From Pleodorina starrii (lineage: Eukaryota > Chlorophyta > Chlorophyceae > Chlamydomonadales > Volvocaceae), in the NCBI GenBank assembly GCA_030267565.1, contig BRXU01000017.1, positions 900,501-964,500 of the forward strand: a stretch of 64,000 nucleotides of DNA, given 5' to 3'. Each line of letters opens with the position of its first letter. The first letter of the stretch is position 1. The notes under the pieces were generated by a model. That model ran no database searches, was not told the DNA's origin, and worked only from the letters and a program-made list of their open reading frames with translations. Below, piece by piece: positions 22,304 through 35,500 of this stretch. The translations under genes and the position numbers were made by a program.

Positions 22304-24047
22304 TCAGGCGCCCGATGAACGGCCGCTGCTGCTGCCGCTGTTGTTGCCGCTGCAGTTGCCGTACAGCACCCAGTGCAGGAGGTACGGCACCAGGACGCGG
22401 GAGAAGAAGGGCGCGAAGATCCAGGCGGCCTAAAGGGGGGATGGGGCGACGAGGGTTGGGTTCGAGGGTTCAAGGGTGTTGGCAGTCCAAGGCAGTCCAA
22501 TGGCACTCGTGGCGGGTGTACGGGATGAGGGGAGTGAGGCTGCCCAGGGTCGGGCCGGGTCGGGCCCAGGGCGCCACCTTCAGCGGACCCCGGACACCTT
22601 CTGGGCCTTCAGCGGACCAGCGGACACCTTCAGCGGACCCCGGACACACGCCCGCAATCACGCACCCACCTCCGCACCCACCCCCACCCTCACACCCCCA
22701 CCCGCTCACATTCCCACAGTCACCCACTCACCCCCACCAGCAGCAGGCAGACGGCAATGACCGGCAGGCAGTCCGAGGGCAGCGAGTGCAGCAGCAGCTC
22801 CTGACAGACTGCGCCCACCGGGGGGAAGGGCAGGGGGCAGGGGAGGGGATGGGGAGGGCAGGGGAGGGGAGGAGAGGGGAGGGGCGAGTCACCGACGCAG
22901 GCATATGGATTACCGGCATGGCAGGGCATGGCAGGGAGTGCGGGGCCAGACCAGGGCAGGGCAGGGCAGGACAGGGCAGGGGGCTAGGGGCTTGAGTGCT
23001 CGACTTGACTGACCGGGATCTGATGTGACTCTCAACAAGGGCCGGGCCACACACACCCACACACTCGGGCGGGCTGAGCTGGCTGCAGAGCTCCAGGGGG
23101 GCAGTACCGTGCCAAGACACCAGGCGGTGCCGCGAGGGCTCGTCCAAGTCCAAGTACGGGAGGTGGGGGCAGTACGGGACGTGCGTGTGAAAGGGTGCAT
23201 GCTGAGATACGCATATTGCCATCCCGCCATCACAATCGCCTGCACGCCGGCCTTACCGATGTTGTACACCAGGACCGTGGGTCCCGCGCCCGGCCCGTCT
23301 CGGTGCACGAACCGGCCCACCGCGCGCAGCTCTACCTCGGCGTCCCGCAAGCCCTGGGGTCGCCGGTTTGCGGATTCGGATCGTCCCAGATCTCAATATT
23401 ATTTTTCGGAGGCTGTACAACAATACAATGAACATTGAACATTGCTGGTGTGGTTATGTATGTCTTTTACCTGTATTTGGCCGAAGGCGTCGGTGCGAAA
23501 GATTAATTTCTCGGTGTCAAGCAGCCGCCTGCACAAAATTGCGAATGACGTAACACCAATATATTTTTATTATGAATATTTCCTTGAAGGTACGCGGATA
23601 GGGAAGGCACTTGCCTTAGACGTACAGCGGGTTGAGCCCCAACGAGACGCAAATGGATTGTCGCAGGCGTCTGTATTCGGCAGAAAGGTAAACTTATATC
23701 AACTAGAGGCACTCAAGGCGCTTCGCAAGCCGGTCCCGAAAGCAAAGCTGGTCGCACCGTGGCCGGGTAAGATACGCGGATTTCGTAGGATGTGTGCGAC
23801 CGCAGGCCTGCTAGCATGAACCTGCGAGAATACTGATATTTAGTCAGCTTTCGCTCCGAAACCTCGTTTGGCTTGACGTCTCGACCACGCACCGCTCCGG
23901 GCTGCCATCCAGCCGCGCGACCTGGCGCTGCAGCGGCGAATTCGCCCGCAGCTCAGCCGCAGGCGCAGCGCCTTCGTAGGCCTGCACTGCGAACAAACAC
24001 GCCGCGTTCGCCAACAGGAAAGCCCAGCTGAAAAGGTTAATTTGCAT
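22304..24047 (-). CDS. Type I membrane protein, possibly Expp1-like, 208 residues
   Basis: Seven short exons join in frame: 24047-23893, 23821-23758, 23670-23615, 23528-23471, 23353-23257, 22808-22738, 22429-22304. The N-terminus MQINLFSWAFLLANAACLFA is a good signal peptide. A lumenal segment follows with SYEIRVSYPAT, RRLLDTEKLIF, and GPTVLVYNIVCQELLLHSLP. The C-terminus has a strong hydrophobic stretch (DCLPVIAVCLLLAAWIFAP, then VLVPYLLHWVLYG) and a Ser/Gly/Asn tail. The order 'SYEVRVSYPA - LLNTEKL - VFNIVC-EL' resembles, from memory, a conserved plant secretory-pathway membrane protein annotated as Expp1. I could not check this. The fourth exon joins only if intron 3 is a GC-AG intron (donor AG|GCAAGT at 23615/23614). 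Function unknown. Confidence 0.62.
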
Positions 24048-25794
24048 TATCGTGCGCTGGGAGGACGACTTCCTGTCAGTGCGTTGTCCCTGTCGCGCGA
24101 GATTGGCCTCACGACATCCCCTCCATCCGGTCTACGACGGGCCGTACAACTCCGTATTTTACTAGAGTTGCCGTGCACCTGTCGTGCATTCAGAGGGATG
24201 GACGCTGCTGATACAGACGCCAACTCGTGACGCCAACTCGTGATGCCAACTCGTGATGCCAACTCGGCCCACAAGATATTGGCAATGTGGAGGAGGCGGT
24301 GGGGAGTGTCGTTGTCGTGCAGGAGGGAACCTGCGTCCTGGAGTGACGAGGATGTGGGGCTGGGGCTTGCACCGCCAGACGACCTTCGGACGCGACAGAC
24401 AGCGCTGTTGGCAGCACCGGCAGCCGCGCGAGCTGTTGATGCTGTTGTTGATTGTCAACGGGGCGCGATAGTTGCCAGTTTCAGGGATGTTCCTTTAATG
24501 GGGAAGTGGGACATTCGGTGTCCCTGGAGCGAACCAGAGCGGGGTCTCAGGAAGCTCAGGACTTACCGTCCAAGTCTTCTGACAAGATGTCGTGTCGCTA
24601 GGTGCCACGGATACCAATGGGATTACCTGAAAGGGATCTGGAGGAGAGGCACATCTGCGGACAACCTTGCTTGACGTAACGGGCAAAATAGTTATGACTA
24701 CAAGGAAAACGCAGTGCGGCAACCTGCCGGTTGGGGGCCGCCGAAGCTGCATTTTAGCGCCGTCGTAACATGATCTATGTATGTTCCGTACTTTCCCGGC
24801 TGGGGTCCAGCTTGCTAGTGCGTACGTCTTGGACGGATACAGGTCACCACGTGTACCGTACTCAGGTCATACCGTGGAAATACGGTTACCTCCGTGCCCG
24901 GGTGGGCATCCACTTGTGCCGACCCCACTTACTTGGTGTACTCAAGACGCCTCCGATACTCAGCCCTTTTAGTTAAATGCTAGCTCTGTGTTCATTGGCC
25001 CACGGCCATGGTCGATGACGTCTATAGGCAGGGAGCCCCTGACATTCATCGTTTTTTGCTCGTAACTTCGTGAAAATGTATGTAGAACTTGGTTGAAAGG
25101 GATCTCTGCACGACGCACATTGGCTGCGGACGGTCAGGAACACAGCTCTGTTCGGAAGCGTCGGACGACGAAGAACGCAACGGAGGTGTACTGAAGGCAA
25201 GCTATCTTAATATGTACAGTATTCTCAAATTGTAACTTGTGGCTTTTCCGTGCTTGCGTGGCCACAGACCCATGCAGCCTTTCGCGTTTCACACCTGCCC
25301 GAATCACTATGTTTCTCCATGCTTTGGGTGTATGTTTTCAACGACTTATCTTCAAGTCACGGCTAAAGGGGTCATCTGCCAAAAGGGACACGGTCCACCG
25401 GGTGTCCGACTTCCACTCCGGAGGGCGTCGGAAATACTTGCGACACCTAAACTCCTGCAACTGGCGCAATGCGAACAATCGGCCGTCAGCACCAATTCAC
25501 CACAGCCACCGCGCGCAGAACGCGCCCGTTGCGCCGCCCCCCAAACAGTAACGCCATCGTGACTTCCTTACTTTGGCGACCTCCTGTACACAACGCATTC
25601 GTTGCCCCGCCGCCCTCCACACCACACCCTCAGTGTTTACCGGCCTGCTTTCTACAAAAACCGGCCGCTGCGACCAGTACCATTCCCACACCTCACCCTT
25701 CATCCACCACCCCACACCACCACAAACACACGCGGCCCTCCCCTGCCCCACCCCCCCGTCCCCCCCTCTCCCACAGCACACACACAGGCGCAGC
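24048..25794. other. Divergent intergenic region
   Basis: These 1.75 kb separate two divergent genes. Near 24227-24266 there are about three and a half copies of a 13-bp unit around GCCAACTCGTGA. No exon-like segment with good splice sites was found. The promoters of the membrane-protein gene (left) and the guanylyl cyclase (right) should be here. C-rich, CA-rich sequence precedes the cyclase ATG at 25795. Confidence 0.4.
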
Positions 25795-26496
25795 ATGGCC
25801 AGCCTCAGCGACCTCGCCGCCAGCTCCCGACCCTCCCTGGACGTCTGGCCCCTGGGCTTCGAAGCCGCCGAGGGCTCCTCCGCCGGCGAGGCCCTGCCGG
25901 CCGCCACCGCCGCCATCGGACTCGCTACCCTGCTGCCCGGCGGCACGCTGCGCTCCAGCCGCTACGACCCCGGCGGCGGCGCCGGCGGCGCCGGCGGCGG
26001 CCGCAGCAGCCTGATGCAGCAGGCGTTGAAAAGGTCCTCCGCCAGCGGCGGGGCCGTTCCCGGCGGCAGTGCCGGCGCAGCCGCCGTTGGCGGCCATGAC
26101 GGCGCCGGCAGCGGCGGCCGCGGCAGCCTACGCTTCTCCCGTACGACGCTGCCGCACGAGGCGGTGGTGTCGCTAGCGACTGAGCTCGGTCTGATTGTGG
26201 ACTCCTGGGGGGAGGCTGACGGAGGCGGCGGAGGTGGCGGAGGTGGCGGAGGCGACGGCGGCGGAAGCGGCGGAGCGGGGGCCGGGCGGGACTTGGTCTT
26301 TGGCGGATCCGGCGGCGGAGGCGGCAGCGCTGGCGTCTGCGTGGCAGCGTCTGCCGTCAGTCGCTTTCTGTTGGAAGCGGAGGGGCCGGGGCGGGGGTCG
26401 GGGCGGGGCCTGGGGCTGACATCGTGGGGGCATGGGGCCTCGAACACGACGCCTCTGGAACCGCCCCCGCCGCCGCCACCACCGCTTCAGCACCAT

Positions 26497-26527
<31 letters not shown>

Positions 26528-29500
26528 AGCATCAGCATCAGCATCAGCAGCAGCAGCAGGGACTCCAGGGACCCGGCTACCGCGCTCAGCAGGTAGGTGC
26601 CACCGGCGGTGGTGGTGGCGGTGGTGGTGGTGGCGGTGGTGGTGGTGGTGGCAATGGCGGCCCAGTCGCGGCTGCCTCTCCAGCGGACCACCGCCACCAC
26701 CACAAACAACAGCAACCATCACACCAACGACTGCAGCAACAACAACAACTGCAACAGCTGCAGCTGCAGCTGCAGCATCAGCAGCCAGGGCAAGCCTTTC
26801 AGGCGCATCCCCAGCAGCAACAGCAACGGCAACAACAGCAGCAGCAACAGCAGCAGCAGCCATCCGGTCAGGATCAGCAGCAGCAGCAGCTGCTGCTGCA
26901 TGCGTTCCAGGAGCAGCTGCCCGCGCCTCACCCCCAACAGCCACCCCTGCAGCTGATGTACGACATTTGCGGTGGGCAGGGCGACGTCGACGACAGCGAC
27001 AGCGACAGCCAAGGCGATGCTGACGCTGACGCCGGCGCCGGCACCGGCGCCGGCGTCCGTACTGTACGACACAGCCAACTGTGCCACCGCCTGCCCAGTC
27101 AAACCTTCCAGTTGCTACAGCCGCAATTACAGGCGCAGTTACAACAGCTCTCGCAGCAGCAGCAGCAGCAGGCGGGAGTTGCTGGAGCTGGCGGCGGCGC
27201 CGGGGGCAGTGTGGCGCCGTCGTACCGTACGGGCAAGGGCGGCGGCGACGTGTCGTCGTGCGCCGCCGCGTCGTCGCAGCGCAGCGGCAGCGGTCCGCCG
27301 GCGGAGGGCGGGGGCAGAGGGGGAGGGGGCGGCGGGGGGTGCTTGGCGCGCCTGGGGGCGTGTCTGCACCTCTCCTTTCTGCGGCTGCGGCTCACGGCCA
27401 AGGTGTGTGGAGTGTGGGAGTGTGTGAAGTGTGCGGGTGCGTGTGGTTTCGGCGCAGAGGTTCGTTCCTTGGGAATGGGGTTCTGGGAGAATCGCTTACA
27501 TGGGGGTAGGGTAAGGGCCTGTGGGACACTGCCACTTCCCTCCGTCCCTGGAGCCACCGCTCCGTGTGCTGTTTGGAAACAATTCATACCTGCCGAGTGC
27601 GGCAGCTGTGATTCCGACAGCTGTGGTCTTCTCGTGCCAGTTCCGGTTCCAGCACGAACGTGTTTGCGCGGGGCGCCTTGGGGGCGCAGTGCCCCCAAGC
27701 GCGCGCCCCGCCTGCGGCCCGTGCCTCGCCTTTACCCCTCTGCCCCCTCCCCCCGCTGCCCACATCCCCTCCCCCCGCAGGTGTTTTGCGACATTGTTCG
27801 CCGCAAGCCCTGGGTGCTGTGCAGCAGTGTGCTGCTGTGTGTGACACTGTGTGCGCTGGGGGTGTTCGGAGTGTCGTACGCCGCCGACCAGTACGTCACA
27901 TCGCAAAAGGTGGGGGCCTTGGGGTTGGTTTCGGAGCGCAGGGCTTCAAGGGAGAGAGCCGGGCCGGGATGTGCCGGGATGGGTGGATGGGTGGATGGAT
28001 GAGGATGAGGGGAGGCGACGCGGGCTCGTTTGATCCGCTTCCTGCCTTCCTGCCTTCCGTACTTTCCTCCCGAGCCAGATTCGTTAGTCGTGCGGGTAGT
28101 TAGAGGCGCGCGGGTGGGTGATGAAAGGTGTGCGGGTTGTGTTGTGCCCTCTCCTCCGCTTCTCTTTGGACTGAGCTGCTCTGCCCCTCTCCCTCCTCTG
28201 GCGACCTCGACCCGCTGCCGGCCTTCCCTCCCCCATGCCCCTCTACCTCTCCTGCCAACCCGCTGCCTCTTTCTCAGGCTTACGCGTTCGAGGCCGTCGC
28301 GTCCACCACCGCCAACACCATTTCCGGTCAGCTGGAGATCGCCACATTCGGTGGGTGGCTGGGTGGCTGAGTGGGTGGGTTGGTGGGTGGGTCGGGGACC
28401 CGCGGGTCGGTCGACCCGTCAATTGGTGGTTCGGTGACCCGCGGGTCGGTCGATGATGACGTAGGTCGTGGTTGCGCTCTGCGCCAGTGGCGTGGTCATG
28501 TCGTATACATGTCATTGCTTGGCTTTGCTTCATCTGGTCCCTGCCTTCTTTCCGCCCTTTGCTTCCTTTGCTTCCTGCCTGCCCTCCCGCAACGACCCCC
28601 TCACTTCCGCCCGCCCTCCCGCCCGTCCTCCTACCCTCCCCTCCCCGAACGACCGCACGCTGCTGCTCAGCCATCATGACCCTCGGCGCCTACCTGTCTC
28701 AGCAGCCCCACTGCTCAGATCTAGACGCCAAGTTCCACAACCTCTCCAACATCACACTCTCCTGGGTGGGTGCCTGGGCGGCTGGGGGGGGGTTGGCTGG
28801 GTGGGGGGTGGCTGGCTGGCTGGCTGGCTGGCTGACTGACTGGCTGGCTGACTGACTGGCTGGCTGGCTGGGCGGCTGGCTGACTGGCTGGGTGGGTGGG
28901 TTTCTGGGATAATTTCATAATGGGCGGGTGGGTTAAGAGGGTGGGCGGCTGGGTGGGTGGGTTGGTGCAAGAAGGGCGGCGGGCCAATTGCAAACCCCTC
29001 CCCCCTCCGCCGCACCGCCCCCACGCCAGGGGCCATAACCTCGGCACCAACCCGCCCCGCCCCGCCTCCCACATCAGTCGCTGCCCCCGCCTCGCCCTGC
29101 CCCGGCCGAATCCGACCCCCGATCGTTTCAAACTCCCCAAATGTCGCACACACCCCGTCCCTCCAATGATGCATCGGGCTTTCAACCCACAGCCCTCTTA
29201 CCCGCCTTCCCTCTCCAACCTCCTCCTCGTCTCGTCTCGTCTCGTCTCGCGTGATTCAGGACCAGCGGGCCCTGGTGTATCAGCTTCAGGCCCTGCCCGC
29301 CGCGGTGCTCAACTACATCCACCCCCCGGTGACGGGTTATCTGGCCAGCGTGCTCATCGGCAGGGACTTGCTGCAGGTGGGTGTGTGGGGGGGGTGAGGG
29401 AGGCGAGGGAGGCGAGGGAGGCGAGGGAGGCGAGGGAGGCGAGGGAGGCGAGGGAAGCGAGGGAGGCGAGGGAGGCGAGGGAAGCGAGGGAGGCGAGGGA

Positions 29501-32500
29501 GGCGAGGGAGGCGAGGGAGGCGAGGGAAGCGAGGGAGGCGAGGGAGGCGAGGGGTGGGTTGAGGGAAATGGGGCGGCGCTCTTGCGGGGCGTTTTGTGCT
29601 CAACGTAGCGTACAGGACTACGTTACGTTTGTTCTTTATGGCGTTTCTTTCAGTCTTTTGCTGCCGGGCCGGGCGGCTGCAACCATTCCCAATCGGACGG
29701 CTGCAACCAGTCCCAATTTCGCTTTGCACACACATACACATACCGGCACGCCCACAACCCGCCTCCCCCTCCTCCTCCCCCGCCCAGGTGCCCATGTACC
29801 GCAACGACACCTTGTTCCAGATCCGGAACCGGGACGAGCGCCTCATGCTGGGGCCGTACAATCTGCTGGAGGGCTTCCAGGGCATGTGTGAGTGCGGCGT
29901 GTGTGGGTTGGTGTGTGTGTGTGTATGTGAGAGAGAGAGAGCTTTTTGCCGGGGGAGAGGCAGCGAATACAGGACAGAGCAGCAGCTCCGCGGCCCTGGT
30001 GTATACGCCCCCAACCCCGTCACCGCCACCGCCAAAAGTCTGATCTGATCTGATCTTTTTTATAAATCTTGTCCTGGAACTGCGGGCGTCTGCTTACCGG
30101 CATGTCAGCCAGCCAGCCCAGCTTGCGTACTGGTACCTTGTTTTGAAGGCCCCTGTCTACCGCGCAAGGCCCTAAAATCCTCGACCCTAAAAACCCCAAA
30201 CCCTAAAAACCCTAAAACAATTCTACAACCCTCCGCCCCCCCCTGCTCCGCCTTCTCCAATAACCACCGCAGTCGTGACGGTTCCGATCTTCCTGCCAGC
30301 CCCCGACCCGCTGTACGACTGGGGCTGTGGCGTACAGCCGTACGAGTGCCCCCCTAACACGTGCTGGCTGCCCGACCTGGGTCTCAAGCTGTGGGGTCTG
30401 GCCACATCGGTCGTGTCTCTAGACAACATGCAGGTGAGTGATGAGTGTGAGGGTGTGTGTGTGTGTGTTTGGGTGTGTGTGTGTTCGTTTGGGGGGTAAG
30501 AGAGTGATATGCTCCTTTATAAAACAGGGGCAGGGGGGCGGCAGAGGCGTGGGAGGGAAGGAACAGGGCCCGCACTGTCGTACTGCTGTACTGCCGGGGG
30601 GCGAGAGTCGTGTGGAAGGTGTGCGCCCTCTCAGCTCCCGACATGCAGCCCTGTCCGAATGCCCTGATCCTTCATTCTCCTACTACTCCTACTACTATTA
30701 ATCCTACTCGCACTACTCCTATTCGTGCTCCTACTACTCCTGTTCCTGATCCTCCTCGTCCTCCGCCTCCTCCTGGGTAACTCGTTTGCACCCACATCTG
30801 TTGCCCCCTGTTGTTGCTCCGACTGCCCCCACCCCCTCAGAGCGGCTTCCGGTTCAGCGCTCTGGCGGCCCAGGGCTACCGCTACCGCCTGACCCAGCTG
30901 CCGGACGTCATCAACAGAGCCGCAGTCATCGTCTCCACCTCGCCGCCCCCCGCAGACCCCGTCACCGCCGCCATCTCCAAATTCAACCTGCGCTGGCAGC
31001 TGCAGGTGGCCCCCGCCGGCGGCTGGGCGCCCGCGTGGCGGCAGCCCTGCGTCGCGGCGGTGGTGGTTGGGGCGGTTGTGGTTTCGGGGCTGGTGCTGTG
31101 GGTGATGGTGACGCAGGAGAAGCACAACATGCTGCTGCTGGCCATGCTGCCAAAAAAGGTACGGCAGATAAATAAACGGGGTACGGAAGGTACAGCGAGG
31201 GGGTACGGCAAGCGAGGGTGGCATGTACGGCAGGGATACGGTTAGGGTATGTAGGATAGCAGGCGTGGATGATCTGGTGTACTAGTACGGCACCGGTACC
31301 GGTACCGGATGCGCGGAGTGAGGCGTCCCCAGGCCAGTGAGGCCTCCCCCATTGCGCCATCCACGCCTGCTCCTGCCCCCTGGGCCCTGGCCCCCTTCCA
31401 CCCTGCCCCCCTTCCGCTACTGCCCCGCCTTTCCCCCCCCGCCCCTGCCGTTCACGGGCTCCGGCCTATACGTGGATAACCCCCTCCTGCCGCCTGCCCC
31501 CTCCCCCTGCCCCTCCCCCCCCCCTCCTGGCCTCATCAGATCATCTTGCGGCTCCAGCGAGGTGAGCAAACCGTCGTGGAGGAGTTTCTGGACCCCGTCA
31601 CCATCCTCTTCTCTGATATCGTGTCGTACACCGAGGTGGCGTCGCAGCTGTCGCCGCTGCAGGTACGGCAGGGTGAGGGGCGGGGAGGGGAAGGGGCGGG
31701 GAGGGGGGGGGCTTTAGGGTTATATGGGCGAGCGTGTGTGTACCAGCGGTGGATGTGCGGTTGCACAGGATCGCAGTTGGGGTTGTGAGGGGCTGCGCGG
31801 TGGGGGATGGTGTGTTGATGTGTGGGGCTGTGGGGCTGTGGGGCTACTGCTCTACACTGTTGCATGTACGGTAGCGATACTGATACACTTTACCCAAGCC
31901 CGCAAAGCGCTGCACCCCGTATGTCGTATCCCGTACCTCGTATCCCGTATCCCGTATCTCGTATCCAGACCCCGCCCGCCCGCCGCCTCAGGTTGTACGG
32001 CTGCTCAACGAGCTGTACACGCAGTTTGACGCTCTGTGTGACAAGCATGAGGTGTACAAGGGTGGGTGGGTGGGGGGTGGGAGGTGGGGTGGGTGGGGCG
32101 GGGGAGGTGGGGTGGGGTGGGGTGGGGTGGGGAGGTGGAGGGGGGGGTGATGGTAGAAAGGAGAATACCACAGTGGGATGGGTGGGTGCGTGGGTTCGTG
32201 TGAACTCCTGATGATGTTGGGTGAAGCCGGTGGGCGGGACATATATACCCATATACCCATAGACCCACATATACCCACATACCCACATATACCCATATAC
32301 CCATATACCCATAGACCCACATATACCCACATACCCACATATACCCACATATACCCATAGACCCGTATACCCATATACCCACATACCCACATATACCCAT
32401 ATACCCACATACCCACATATACCCACATACCCACATATACCCATATACCCATATATCCCCCACATACCCACATACCTACATACCCACATATACCCATATA

Positions 32501-35500
32501 CCCATATACCCACATACCCATATACCCATATACCCATATACCCATATACCCATATACCCACATATACCCATATACCCATAGACCCATAGACCCACATATA
32601 CCCACATACCCACATACCCATATACCCATATACCCATAGACCCACATATACCCATATACCCATATACCCACATATACCCATATACCCATATACCCACATA
32701 CCCACATATACCCGTATACCCATATACCCACATACCCACATACCCACATATACCCATATACCCATATACCCACATACCCACATACCCATATAACCATATA
32801 CCCATATATCCCCCACGTACCCACATATACCCATATACCCATATACCCACATATACCCATATACCCATGTACCCATGTACCCATATACCCATGTACCCAC
32901 ATACCCACATACCCACATACCCACATATACCCATATACCCACATACCCACATACCCATATAACCATATAACCATATAACCATATAACCATATAACCATAT
33001 AACCATATACCCATATACCCACATATACCCATATACCCATATACCCATATACCCATATATCCCCCACATACCCACATACCCATATATACCCATATACCCA
33101 CATATACCCATATACCCATATACCCATATACCCATATACCCATATACCCATATACCCACATACCCATATACCCATATACCCATATATCCCCCACATACCC
33201 ATATACCCATATATCCCCACATACCCACATACCCATATACCCATAAACCCATATACCCATATAACCATATAACCATATACCCATACCTCTGTCTCCCTTT
33301 CTCCCGTCCCTGCTCCGTCCGCCATATGATCCGGACGCACCTGGGCGGCTTGCGTACAACTATACGGCGATGCGGTGTGGTACATATTGTGCGACGTTCT
33401 GCTGTACGGCATGAACAGTCGAGACAATCGGCGACGGTGAGCGGTAGCGATGCGATGCTTGCGCATGTTTACTCCCTCACCTCCCGCTGCCCACCTACTG
33501 CTTCCCCTCCCCTCACCTCCTCCGCCCACTACTCGAGTGCTCCATTTGGGTTTGCGTATGACCTTCGCCTTCGTCGTCTGTTATCAGCCGGCTGTCAGCC
33601 TGTCAGCTCGGACTATCCAACTCTTTGTTTCACTGTTTTCATCTCCTTTCCCCGTTCGCACTCCGCCCCACTCCGCCCCATCCTCCCCCCTTCTTCCCCG
33701 CCCCTACCTCCCCCCACCGCTTGTGCCCCCCCCCGCTGCAGCCTTCATGTGTGTGTCGGGCTGCCCCATCCGAGAGGACCCCGTGAGGGCGGCGGTGCGC
33801 ATGGCGGGGATGGCGCAGGTTGGTACGGCAGTTGGGTGGATGAGGGGCAGCGACTGACTGGCTGGCTGGGGTGGCTGACTGACTGGATGGGGTGGCAGGG
33901 GTGGCTGGGGTTTACCCACCAACTAATGCCGTGCGTGCCGTACTCGTGTGCGTGTGCACGTGCACCTCACGCTCAGGACATGATTTTGATGGTGGAGCGC
34001 TTCACGACGCGGGTGGGCGCCGGGGAGGAGATGCGCGTCAAGATACGCATCGGGCTGCATTCGGGTGAGTGAGCGGGTCGGGTCGGATTGAGGGGGGGGG
34101 CGGGGGGGGGTCCGGGTGTATGTGTGTGTGGAGGGGGTCTGCACCGCTGCTTGTCCCCTTTCCCTCCCCTCCCCCTCCCCTCCCGGTTGCACTACGGTAT
34201 CTGCTCTGCTCTGATTTGCACTGCACGTTTTCCTCTCCCGCGTGCGGCCCCTCCCCTCCCCTCCCCCTCCCCTCCCCCCGCTTCAGGTCCTGTCGTGGCG
34301 GGCGTCATAGGCCAGCGGATGCCCCGGTACTGCCTGTTCGGTAGGTCGGTTAGCGGTCGGTGTGCTATGCTGCGCTGTACTGTACTGTGCTGTGCTATGC
34401 TATGCTGTGCTGTTCAGTTCTGTGCTCAGCTGGGTTGGTCTTCGCTGGACTCACTGTGTGCCTATATGGGCCGGGGGTGCGAAAGCTTACTGCATGCTTG
34501 TTGAAGGGCCCCGCAGCGGCCGCCTACACGCATACGCATGCACGGTCTGCAAACACACATACACACATACACACACACGCTTTGGGCTGCAGCCGCTTGG
34601 TTGCAAACTACCGTACCTTATCGGCCGTCGGTACGACTTCCTTCCGTACCGCTCAGCTCCGAAACATTTTTTCCCTCTCCCTGCTGCGCCCTTTCTTGCG
34701 GCGTCCCTCCCCCCACCCCGTCGCACCTCTTCCCCCACCCCGCCCCACCTCACCTCACCTCACTTTACCCCACCCCACCCGCCTGGCCTGTCTGCCCGTC
34801 TGCCTGTCGGACTTTCTGCCTACCTGCCTACCTACCCACCTGGCCGCTGGTGGCTTGTGTTCGGCCCCTCGCTGCCCCCACAGGCGACACAGTGGTAAGG
34901 AGCGGTTGGGTGTATTGTGTGTGTGTGGGGGGGTGTTGTGTTTTGTGTGGGGATGTTGTGTGGGTGTGGGGTTGTTGTGTGTTGTGTGGGGGATGTTCTG
35001 TGGGTGTTGGGATGTTGTGTGTTATGTGGGGGTGTTGTGTGTTGTGGAAGGAACCCCAGGTACCGAGCTACCAAACCAATGCGCCACCCCCAACCCCAAC
35101 CCGAACCCCAACCCCCCGACTCTCGCCTCGCCCCTCCCGCCCACTCCACATCCCCCAACCCCCAACCCCCTGCCCTCCCCCCGCCCCACCTCCCCCCCAG
35201 AACACCGCCAGTCGTATGGAGACCAACTCTGCCCCCATGTGCGTCCACCTCAGCGCAGCCACCGCCTCCCTCCTCCGTATGGCGGGGGCGTCAGTGGTGC
35301 TGCCGCCGCGCCAGGGCACGACGCCGCCGCAGCAGCCGCAGCCGCCGCAGCAGCAGCGACCCACGGGTCCGCCCTCGCCGCTGTCCTGCGGCCGCGGCTC
35401 CGCCGCCCCCACGGGCCCGCCCTCCGCGACTGGACCCGGCAGCGGCAGCTGCAGCGGCGCCGCCATCGTCGCCGGATCCTCGCCCACCAATTTGTCGCTA

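Noticed and set aside
22252..22506. Minus-strand ORF MPLDCLGLPTPLNP...
   Set aside because: Wrong frame of the last exon of the type I membrane protein. The correct frame reads AAWIFAPFFSRVLVPYLLHW.
32240..33286. CRISPR array
   Set aside because: The units are contiguous octamers with no spacers, in a eukaryotic intron.
31890..33529. Minus-strand open frames of about 490-510 codons reading MGIWVYGYMGIWVYG
   Set aside because: Antisense translation of the CCATATAC octamer array in cyclase intron 10. It overlaps a real exon and has no splice or codon signal of its own.
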